Below are positions 7,801 to 13,551 of a stretch of DNA of 38,039 nucleotides, piece by piece (within the stretch, counting starts at the first letter, position 1; each line of letters starts with the position of its first letter). The DNA comes from Chrysochromulina parva. Its lineage: Eukaryota; Haptophyta; Prymnesiales; Chrysochromulinaceae. The stretch lies in assembly GCA_002887195.1 (NCBI GenBank), contig PJAB01000142.1:1-38039 (forward strand), read 5' to 3'. The notes beneath the pieces were generated by a model, which did no database searches, was not told the DNA's origin, and was given only the letters and a program-made list of their open reading frames with translations. The position numbers and the translations under genes are program-made.

Positions 7801-10268
7801 GCACCGCCGCCGCCGCCAGCACCGCCGCCACGACCGCCACCGCCGCCACCGCCGCTGCTGCTGCTGCTGTTGGTGCGGCCCGGACTCCCAAATCGATTGC
7901 ATTTGGGACGGCCGCGAGGGCCGACGCGCACTCGAACACTCACCTCCCGCAGGTGCATCAGCCTGTCAGAGGAGAAGAGATGGAGCTTCGGCTTATGGCC
8001 CGCTGCTGCCGCCTCGCCCACGAGCACAAGCGCACCCGTCGCGTCGAAGCAGACGCAGCCGGCGGGGCGGGGCAGTGCTTGCATTCTCACGAGCTGCGTG
8101 TGGTCATGGCCGGCACCCTCGATGCGCCACAGACGCACGTAGTCGTCGGCGCCAATCGAGACGAAGCGCAGCAAAGTCGGGTGCGCGGCCAGAGCGGCGG
8201 GCGTCCGTCCCGAGGGCGCGTGTGGGCGCTGCAGGGGAGTTGGCGGCAGGTGCGGGCGGGAGAGCGAGATGCAGTGGAGCTCACGCTGCATCGTGCCCAC
8301 GACGACGCCTTCGTCCTCCGTCAGCGAGCTCAGTCCGAGCCACACGAGCTGGCGTACCTGATGAGAGATGCAATCGGTGGGCCATGCGTGACGATCCGTG
8401 GGTGGCAATCGGTGGCGAATCGGTGGCAATCCGTGGCCATCGGTGGCGATCTCAGAGTGGGGAGATCGCCCGAGATACGCGGGAGATCAGCCCGAGATAC
8501 ACGAGCTCGCGTACCGCCGGCAGCGCGGCGCCCGCCGCCGTCAACGGCCGGCCGAGCGGGTCGAGAAGTGTGCCGAGAGCTGCGGCAAGATCGATGCGTC
8601 GGAGTCGCGTCGCGTCCTTGTGCCAAAGCAGCACTGCGCCGTCGTCGCCGCCCGAGGCGAACCGTTGACCGTCGGGCGCCGTCGTGAGCGCGCGCACCGC
8701 GCCCTCGTGGGCTTGAGTGCGACGGAGCAGCTGGGAGTCGCTCCATAACTGGAGCTCACCGGCACGACAGCCGCTCACGAGGAGGCCGGTGCTGAGCGCG
8801 GCGGCGGCGCGCAGCCGGCCGGCGGGGCGACCCTGCCAAGAGGGCGCATATGCATGCAATTGAGGGAGGTCATCAGGGCGGCCGTCAGGGCGGCCATCAA
8901 GGAGGCCATCAGGGAGGCCATCGGCCATCTCACCTGCCGAGTGTACGTGCATGCACACGCGTCGTCCAGACGCGGCGCGGTCAGCAGGACGAGCGTGCGC
9001 GGCGCCATCAGCACGAGCCGCTCGGAGATCGTCGAGCTCACGGGCCGATGCCAAAACGCGTGCCGGTACGGCCCATCCCGCACGCTCACAACGCTCAGCA
9101 CCTCAGAGTCACGCCAGCGCCAGAGCGTCACCACCTGCGGCGGGGCCTCATACGCATCGGAGGGCGCCGGCGGTGGTGGTGCTCCTTTTGGTCTTGCCGC
9201 CGCCGCCACCGCCGCCGCCGCCGACGACGACGACGACAACGACGACGACGACCGGTGTGCGGCCGGCGGTGCGGCCAAGGTAGCAAGGGTCTCTCCGGAC
9301 CTATCGAAGGCAAGGCAGCTGAGCGAGCTTGCGCAGGGGAGGGCGGCACTGAGCTCGCCCGTCTTCGAGTCCCAGATGAGCACTTCGTCACCGGCCGCGC
9401 CGTCCGCTGAGGCCGGGGCGGCCGTGGCGACGAGACGGCCTGCTGGGTGCACGCTGAGCGCTCGCACGGCGGCACGGTGGCCGCACAGGTGCTGCTGGAG
9501 GGAGGAGGCCGTTGAGTGTACTATCCCGAGCGCGCCGCATGCATACACGACCTCGTTACCGTTCACAGCCCCGAGGCCGGCATGAGGTGTGAACCCGGTG
9601 GCCCACTGCAGGCGCAGGCAGTCGTCGGGAGGCTCGTCGCTCTCGTGAGTCCAGTCGGGAGCCAAGCATGGCTTGGGTGGCGCGTCCGGCCGGCCGCGCG
9701 CCCAGCGCGGTAGCACCGCCTCTGCGCCGCCCGACTCCTCGTCCGGCTCGTCCTCGTCCTCGTCGTCTCCGTCATCGGCAGCCCCCTCCTCGGAGTCCGA
9801 GTCGGATGCGGCCGCCGCGGCTGCCGACATGGAGAACGCCGCCTCGTTGAGGCGCTGCTGCAAGGCGCCGGGCGTCGCCGACGGCACAATCGTCTCTACC
9901 GTCCGAGCACGCTGCAGGTCAACGAGCGACTCCTGCCGGCTGCGAGCAGCGTCGAGGCGCAGCCGCCGTGCGAGCGCCGCTGGCGGATGAGCGGCTGGCG
10001 AGTCGGAGGGCGCACGGAGACGCAGCGTCCGCTTCGTGCAGATGACGTGCAGCGTCGCGTTGTTCGAGATGCCTTTGCCCTCGAGGGTGGCATCAGTCCG
10101 CAGCTCGTCGCCTTCGTGCACCAGCGCGAGGTTGGCTGCCGGCTCACCGCATTCGATCCTCTGCAGCACGGAGAGCACCGTGGCCGATGGAGCCACGTCC
10201 AGCTTGACCAGGGTTGGTGGGTCGACGACGAGCACCTTGCAGTACAGCCGCAGTGTCGAAGATGACAT
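1..10268 (-). CDS. EML5/6-like tandem HELP-WD40 microtubule-associated protein with N-terminal ubiquitin-like domain (18 exons, partial)
   Basis: Exons in transcript order: 10268-8934, 8832-8515, 8357-7555, 7396-6846, 6671-5925, 5848-5767, 5569-5091, 4991-4799, 4702-4600, 4510-4385, 4224-3857, 3482-3242, 3063-2822, 2645-2411, 2321-1682, 1568-1397, 1301-1058, 912-<1. All phases agree, giving 2,597 open codons; the 3' end lies outside the window. Residues 1-88 resemble ubiquitin. HELP-like starts of EML modules lie near residues 220 (WATGF), 1140 (WVHGYRGHDCR) and 2155 (WVYGFRGFDTR). Each is followed by WD40 blades with EML-typical phrases such as FGRDAELQTLPC, VRFSYNDRYILSAGGED and WDWRQG. Three modules fit EML5/EML6, which are about 1,960 aa; this protein is longer because of Gly-rich, Asp-rich and Ala/Pro-rich loops encoded by triplet microsatellites (7720-7865, 5293-5345, 1841-1870, 735-800, 1-57). 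EML proteins bind and stabilise microtubules, often in cilia or the spindle. The family call is strong; the UBL label is inferred from fold-like pattern. Confidence 0.93.
913..1057 (-). other. Intron 17 of EML-like gene (145 bp, GT-AG)
   Basis: Joins LVLWDWQ|KGVALC. The two borders read GGATTGGCAG and GGACTGGCAG. The interior is CCAGTGCCAT decamers (1021-1050) and AATCAGGC-type repeats. Confidence 0.92.
1302..1396 (-). other. Intron 16 of EML-like gene (95 bp, GT-AG)
   Basis: Joins IAVHR|AKGYV. An 11-bp piece, GGCCCTGTGGA, occurs at both ends (1298-1308 and 1385-1395), and the two borders both read CC(A/G)TCCACAG. The interior has three GGTCATCAGAGAGCAATCAGA-like units. Confidence 0.92.
1569..1681 (-). 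other. Intron 15 of EML-like gene (113 bp, GT-AG)
   Basis: Joins LEWVYG|FRGFD, the HELP motif of module 3. The interior is GGCACTCAGC decamers, a variant of the family. The acceptor is CTCCCTCATCATCAG, with a duplicated CATCAG. No clear border repeat is seen. Confidence 0.92.
2322..2410 (-). other. Intron 14 of EML-like gene (89 bp, GT-AG) without decamers
   Basis: The intron's first 16 bases (2395-2410) are identical to the next exon's first 16 (2306-2321), yet the interior lacks the decamer repeat. It has an ordinary polypyrimidine tract, CCCCCCCTTTTCCCCACAG. This shows that border duplication does not depend on the repeat family. Joins ALSS|VRFSYNDRYI. Confidence 0.92.
2646..2821 (-). other. 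Intron 13 of EML-like gene (176 bp, GT-AG) with duplicated acceptor
   Basis: The acceptor and following exon start are tandemly duplicated with a 48-bp period (2618 and 2666). Splicing at the distal acceptor (exon from 2693) would add 16 residues without a stop or frame change, so both isoforms are possible. The interior is GGCCATCAGA decamers. Confidence 0.88.
3064..3241 (-). other. Intron 12 of EML-like gene (178 bp, GT-AG) with duplicated donor region
   Basis: A 22-bp piece covering the exon end and donor (3239-3260) recurs inside the intron at 3182-3203, giving a second donor. Using that inner donor would retain 57 bases containing an in-frame TGA. The rest is GGTCATCAGA-type decamers. 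The acceptor is CTCCCTCATCAG. Confidence 0.88.
3455..3840 (-). repeat. 77-bp tandem repeat (4 copies) plus 10-bp array inside intron 11
   Basis: Units start at 3455 (partly exon), 3532, 3609 and 3686. Each begins with the exon 12 start sequence, followed by acceptor and decamers. From 3741 to 3840 ten consecutive decamers (GTGGCAATCA, the last GAGGCAATCA) run in perfect register. Confidence 0.95.
3483..3856 (-). other. Intron 11 of EML-like gene (374 bp, GT-AG), longest, with nested exon-border copies
   Basis: Joins HLAVG|CVDGRL. The intron's first 14 bases (3843-3856) equal the exon's first 14 (3469-3482). The exon start plus acceptor is repeated with a 77-bp period at 3455, 3532, 3609 and 3686. 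The donor-proximal part is an array of GTGGCAATCA decamers (3720-3840). Extra copies carry competing acceptors 77 bp apart, which would change the frame. Confidence 0.9.
4225..4384 (-). other. Intron 10 of EML-like gene (160 bp, GT-AG) with an inverted copy of the upstream exon end
   Basis: Joins AKMLTQ|GHQGG. The 16 exon bases at 4390-4405 recur as perfect reverse complements twice in the intron, at 4294-4309 and 4234-4249. The interior has a 60-bp direct repeat (4231 and 4291) and GGAGATCGA repeats. Both exon-side borders end in CTCACGCAG. Confidence 0.88.
4511..4599 (-). other. Intron 9 of EML-like gene (89 bp, GT-AG) with a perfect 30-bp border duplication
   Basis: The first 30 bases of the intron (4570-4599) are identical, 30 of 30, to the first 30 bases of the next exon (4481-4510). 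The remaining 59 bases are decamers ending in GCGTCCCTCATCAG. Phase 0, joining GVH|VRAVCWD, a conserved EML segment. Confidence 0.93.
4703..4798 (-). other. Intron 8 of EML-like gene (96 bp, GT-AG)
   Basis: Splicing joins LLWSAG|YEIMRRIDL. The intron start GTACGCCATGATG matches the exon start GTACGAGATTATG at 10 of 13 positions. The interior is two near-identical units of about 40 bp (GGAGGGAGGCAATCGGCG.. type). Confidence 0.88.
4992..5090 (-). other. Intron 7 of EML-like gene (99 bp, GT-AG)
   Basis: Splicing joins ILTG|TRRGDLYVW. The intron begins GTACG and so does the next exon. The acceptor is CTCCCTCCATCAG. The interior has AATCAAGCGC decamers at 5050-5084. Confidence 0.88.
5570..5766 (-). 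other. Intron 6 of EML-like gene (197 bp, GC-AG)
   Basis: Donor CTCAG|GCAAGC (a classic strong GC donor context), acceptor TTCACAG|GCAAGC. A 28-bp junction segment occurs three times: at the donor (5755-5782), inside (5694-5721) and at the acceptor (5558-5585). The spaces between are filled by a pure GTCAA/TCAAG pentamer microsatellite. The internal copy offers a second acceptor 136 bp away, which would shift the frame. Confidence 0.85.
5586..5750 (-). repeat. GTCAA pentamer microsatellite in intron 6
   Basis: Two runs of AGTCA/GTCAA pentamers (about 5586-5690 and 5722-5750), separated by the 28-bp copied splice junction at 5694-5721. Confidence 0.95.
5849..5924 (-). other. Intron 5 of EML-like gene (76 bp, GC-AG)
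   Basis: This is the shortest intron. The donor is GACG|GCGAGC (GC type) and the acceptor CCTCCCTCATCAG|GCGAGC. The intron's first 15 bases (5910-5924) equal the next exon's first 15 bases (5834-5848). Splicing restores the EML sequence SPDGERLLSAGLD. Read-through would hit TGA right after the duplicated piece. Confidence 0.87.
6672..6845 (-). other. Intron 4 of EML-like gene (174 bp, GC-AG)
   Basis: GC donor: exon ends GAGCCGG, intron begins GCGAGCGCGAGC. No GT lies nearby that keeps the frame. The intron's first 27 bases (6819-6845) match the next exon's first 27 bases (6645-6671) at 26 positions. The intron is two tandem copies of the decamer block. Between them sits a 16-bp piece identical to the exon/acceptor junction of intron 5 (about 6735-6750). 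Confidence 0.85.
7397..7554 (-). other. Intron 3 of EML-like gene (158 bp, GT-AG)
   Basis: The donor splits LDW|SED. The intron opens with GTCAGAAGATG and the next exon with GTCCGAAGATG, 10 of 11 matching. The acceptor block is GCGTCCCTCATCAG. The interior differs from most others: repeats of GGAGAGGCCATCCGAGGGGTTCC type containing TTAGGAGAGAG. Confidence 0.88.
8358..8514 (-). other. Intron 2 of EML-like gene (157 bp, GT-AG)
   Basis: Phase 0. The first 30 bases of the intron (8485-8514) match the first 30 bases of the next exon (8328-8357) at 25 of 30 positions. The acceptor is TCTCATCAG. The body has GGTGGCAATC-type repeats, plus a short repeated GGGAGATC..CCCGAGATAC region. Confidence 0.9.
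8833..8933 (-). other. Intron 1 of EML-like gene (101 bp, GT-AG)
   Basis: Donor CGGCAG|GTGAGA, acceptor CTTGGCAG|GGTCGC, phase 0. The body carries GGAGGCCATCAG-type repeats at 8868-8925, the same kernel as in the other introns. Only GGCAG is shared by the two exon-side borders. Confidence 0.85.
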
Positions 10269-10405
10269 GTTGCGGAATTTTGAAACTTACGAACGAAGAG
10301 CCGCCGCGAGCGCGTCGAATGCTTGAGGGAGGTCTTGATTGGCGTTCGATTGGCGTTCGTTCAAACATCTGACGAGATTACGAGGTGACCGAGCGCGTGA
10401 ACGCG
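10269..10405. promoter_or_regulatory. Short divergent promoter between EML-like and ER-protein genes
   Basis: Only 137 bp separate the two start codons, so the genes probably share a bidirectional promoter. It contains GATTGGCGTTC twice in tandem (about 10337-10360). No TATA box is evident. Confidence 0.45.
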
Positions 10406-11071
10406 ATGTCCACGAACCGAGTTCTCGCGGCGGCGCTGGCGCTGATCAGCGTACAAGTAGTTGTGGCAGCTCGCGAGTCGGCAGCGCTTGCTCTCCAACG
10501 CCAGACGCTGGCAGAGAACCCGGGCTTCTCGTACATGCTGATCAGCTTTCCAGACAACACGCAAGACTTGGGCATCGAGTTCAGCACTGAGGGCCCGAAG
10601 ATCTTCTTCCACATGGCAACCGTGCGTGCGGCTGCTGGCGAGCCGATTGCGGTGCGTCTCATGTACCGGCTGCTGCTCGACGGTGCAAGACGCAGTCAGC
10701 TCCAGCGGTATGGCGATGTCGCGAGCCATATCCGGAAGCAACTCACTGCGGAGTTTGGCACAGACCCCAGGGCTGTGCCCGAAGACGCACGGATGGTGCC
10801 CGAGTTCCCATCGCTCGAGGAGTTGAGGAGAGCCGTTATGGTCCTGTATCCGGAGCGTCCGCTTCCGTCTCTGGACGAGGACGATCCGGACGAGGCCAAG
10901 ATAGCCAAGAGTGAGCGAGCGGATGGCCTGCGCTCGCTGCTGCATGGAATCCGCGACAAGATGCGGGATGTATATGAATATGATGAAGAGCCGAGGTATG
11001 ACGCGCCACACAGTACCATGGTCGGAGCGAGCGATCATCCCGACCCTCGTCGGCACCGGGATGAATTGTGA
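10406..11071 (+). CDS. Unknown ER-lumen protein with HRDEL retention tail
   Basis: 221 aa. The ATG at 10406 is chosen over the in-frame GTG at 10385 because it opens a clean signal peptide: MSTNR, then a hydrophobic core LAAALALISVQVVVA, with cleavage probable near VVA-ARE. The protein ends HRDEL, a KDEL/RDEL-type signal, so it should be a soluble ER-resident protein. The middle (FSYMLISFPDNTQDLGIEF.., then a helical region with FPSLEELRRAVMVLYPE) is not a family I recognise. There is no CxxC, so no thioredoxin-like site. The acidic C-terminal region (DEDDPDEAK) resembles those of Ca-buffering ER proteins. Function unknown. Confidence 0.75.
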   Translation: MSTNRVLAAALALISVQVVVAARESAALALQRQTLAENPGFSYMLISFPDNTQDLGIEFSTEGPKIFFHMATVRAAAGEPIAVRLMYRLLLDGARRSQLQRYGDVASHIRKQLTAEFGTDPRAVPEDARMVPEFPSLEELRRAVMVLYPERPLPSLDEDDPDEAKIAKSERADGLRSLLHGIRDKMRDVYEYDEEPRYDAPHSTMVGASDHPDPRRHRDEL

Positions 11072-11380
11072 CGCGGGCGGCGGTCGGGTGGCGGGTATGC
11101 CTATGCGACGTGCGACGTGCGACGCAGCGGGCCCGGTGTGCCGTGGACGTACCACCCTCTCGGAACGACACGGTCGCATCTCATCGCGGCTCGTTATTGA
11201 TCATTTTCACCAATTTGAATGTGGCTAGACTGCAAACGAAGTCACTCTGTCGTAGTACGCGCAGCGCACACAGATTCGGATAATCACAAATCAGACGATG
11301 CGGATAAAATTCACTCGCAAACTCATCTCAGTCTGCGCGCGCGAGCACCTCCACGTCAGACCAACACGTGTCACAATCGT
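11072..11380. other. Convergent intergenic region
   Basis: 3' regions of the ER protein and the P450 facing each other. Apart from a small GCGACGT tandem near 11104-11125, nothing is recognised. Confidence 0.5.
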
Positions 11381-13126
11381 CTAGTAGGCCGACGCAAGGC
11401 GCACGAGTTTGCCATTCGAGAGCAAGACCTGGACCTTTCCCTGCCTCTGCGCAAGCGTCGCGCGCTCAAACGAAACGGGGGGCAGCTCTGTGTCAAGATG
11501 CACGCCGGACGAGAGCAGCGCCGCAACCACGCACTCCATGGTGCGTAGGGCGAGGCGCTCTCCCGGGCACTTGTGCAGCCCGTGTGAGAAGGTCGTGTAC
11601 GTGTACTCGTCGAGGACGACTCCCCCGGCCGGATCGCCGTCCATGACATGCTCGTTCTTGGGGTCGTCGGCGACATGCGGCTCGTACTCCTTGCGATCCA
11701 AGGTGAACCTCTTGCAGTTCGGACCCCAGATCGCCTCCGATCGATGGACAGCAATGTGGGTGAGCGCGATCGTCTCGCCAGGAGCAGCCCAGTACTTGTC
11801 GTCGAGAATGAAGCCGCCCTCCGCTGCCACGGTCCGCACTGCGCCTATGGCATGAGCGCTGAGTCGCAGAGTCTCAAGCACCGCCGTTCGGATGACGTGG
11901 CACTCGGAGAGCGTGGCCGCGCTCGGGTTGGCGGCCATGCGCATGGCCTCCTCAAAGGCCGCCTCGCGCACCTCGCTCCCAGGCAGATCGCTCCCAGGCC
12001 GCGGTAGCTCGAGCAGCGCGCACACAGTCTGCGCAGCCCCTATCGAAGGGTTCTTGTGGGAAGCAAACAAGAGGCCGGTCGCGAGCTCGGCGATCTCGAG
12101 GCTCGAGAGGGCAGGGCTGCGGCCGCGCATGCTGCGGTACCAGCTGCCAAGCGCCGCGAGCTCCGTCAGCTTGTCCGCCTCGTCGATCGCCTGAGCGAGT
12201 CGAGCCACCAGCCGACGCCGCCGACGTGCAACCGGCCAGAGCACGAGCGGTAGCGCGAGCGCGCGTGGGAGCAGGGCCGCCATGGCAGTCGCGTGCTCGA
12301 TGGCATCCTGGAACTCCATGAAGGTCTTGACGAAGCCCATTCTCGCGGGAGCCCCATGCTCATGGCCCGCGGCGATGAGAATGGGTACGCCGAGGAGTCG
12401 TTCCATCTGGCAGCGCAGCACACTCGCCCTCACCAAGCCGAAGAGGTCAGCGACGACCGTGTTGGTATCGCCCGGATTCTCTGAGCACGTGCCAAAGTTG
12501 AAGTAGATTTCTTCCTTGAGCGACCGACCGAGCGAGTGCCAGAGCGGCTCAATCTCCTCCTCCAGCCCGGACGGACCACCATAGGCATCCTTGATCCACC
12601 GCTTGTGCATGTCGGTGCCGCGGAAGACGTTGAGAGGGCCCAAAGTCTCGTTGAAGCCTATATCGGCGACGGCCTGGCGAGCCGAGAGCTGCGACTCGGG
12701 CGCGAGAGCGACCTGCTTGGTCGCGTTGATCGAGGGTCCAACCACGATCATCCGCTTCCCGGCCAGGTTGATGCTGAATATCGGGCCGACACTCTCGCAC
12801 GTCGCGACGAGAAACGCTGCCGGGTCGTCCTTGTACGCGAGCGCGTGGCCGAGGATGGGCACGGCGCCGGGAGCTACTGGTGGGCGTGCCAGGCCAGCTG
12901 GTGGTTGACGAACACGCGCGCGGAGCCATAAGACCAGCGAGGCGAGAACCATAGCTATGGCGATGACCACGGCCCTCGCAGGAGCAGCAGAAGGGGCGGC
13001 TTCAAACACAGCAGGTACATGCAGGGGTTTCGCAGGCGCGGACGTAGGCGCGGACGCAAAAATCTCAAGGTCGAACGTCAATGCGCCAAGGACCAAGGCA
13101 AAGAACGGAAGCAGGGATAGCTCCAT
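11381..13126 (-). CDS. Cytochrome P450, CYP51/CYP7-like
   Basis: 581 aa, membrane anchored. There are two N-terminal hydrophobic segments (residues 1-20 and about 50-68), then a Pro-rich hinge (RPPVAPGAVPILGHALAY). The K-helix ExxR is ETLR at about 418-421. The heme loop is FSHGLHKCPGERLA, with the axial Cys near 520. The I-helix reads LLFASHKNPS where CYP51 has LLLAGQHTSS, so the usual acid-Thr pair is absent and even the Thr is Asn. It probably sits in the ER membrane. The substrate cannot be told; a sterol or oxylipin role would fit this clade of P450s. The altered I-helix raises the possibility of isomerase- or dehydratase-type chemistry, as in CYP8/CYP74. No introns. Confidence 0.88.
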   Translation of the reverse strand: MELSLLPFFALVLGALTFDLEIFASAPTSAPAKPLHVPAVFEAAPSAAPARAVVIAIAMVLASLVLWLRARVRQPPAGLARPPVAPGAVPILGHALAYKDDPAAFLVATCESVGPIFSINLAGKRMIVVGPSINATKQVALAPESQLSARQAVADIGFNETLGPLNVFRGTDMHKRWIKDAYGGPSGLEEEIEPLWHSLGRSLKEEIYFNFGTCSENPGDTNTVVADLFGLVRASVLRCQMERLLGVPILIAAGHEHGAPARMGFVKTFMEFQDAIEHATAMAALLPRALALPLVLWPVARRRRRLVARLAQAIDEADKLTELAALGSWYRSMRGRSPALSSLEIAELATGLLFASHKNPSIGAAQTVCALLELPRPGSDLPGSEVREAAFEEAMRMAANPSAATLSECHVIRTAVLETLRLSAHAIGAVRTVAAEGGFILDDKYWAAPGETIALTHIAVHRSEAIWGPNCKRFTLDRKEYEPHVADDPKNEHVMDGDPAGGVVLDEYTYTTFSHGLHKCPGERLALRTMECVVAALLSSGVHLDTELPPVSFERATLAQRQGKVQVLLSNGKLVRLASAY

Positions 13127-13551
13127 TTTTTTTTCCCTGTGTGAATTGGCTGTTAAAGTATCGCAACGATCGCGTGGCAGTGTTTCGTGTGGTAGTGGCT
13201 GGTCGGTACCTTGTGTGTCGATTCAACTGACCCTTTCTCAACATGAATCGGGTCAGTTGAATCTTCGGCAGGGGGCTTTCTCCCCAATATGTGACCATAC
13301 ACACAGTAAGTCCCTTTCCAGCACGAACGCATGGTATCTCACCGGCCGACGTAGTTGAACGGCGAAATGGAGACCGGAACAAGGCGTGCTCCCTCCAGCG
13401 AGTCGCCAAGTCATTCGCAATTCACAACCGCCGTGAGTCCAGGCATGGCAGCCAACTTTGCTTGACGACCCTGTGACAACAATGTCGACGATCCGAACCT
13501 CAACCCACCCACACATCATCTGATCGGCCCCCATCTGGCTCCGGCTGCGGA
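13127..13551. other. Intergenic region with a perfect 13-bp inverted repeat upstream of the P450
   Basis: Upstream region of the P450. Arms ATTCAACTGACCC (13221-13233) and GGGTCAGTTGAAT (13250-13262) are perfect reverse complements with a 16-nt loop, 95-136 bp upstream of the P450 start. It could be a dyad operator or a 5' leader hairpin. A run of A residues directly precedes the ATG. Confidence 0.55.

Noticed and set aside
913..8933. Box C/D snoRNAs hosted in introns (TGATGA and CTGA motifs)
   Set aside because: The motifs recur every 10 bp from the repeat itself, without terminal stems or guide-length spacing.
1..10268. EML-like region as a pseudogene broken into many short ORFs
   Set aside because: Seventeen introns with usable splice sites restore one 2,597-codon frame. 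Every exon phase agrees and conserved EML motifs cross the joins.
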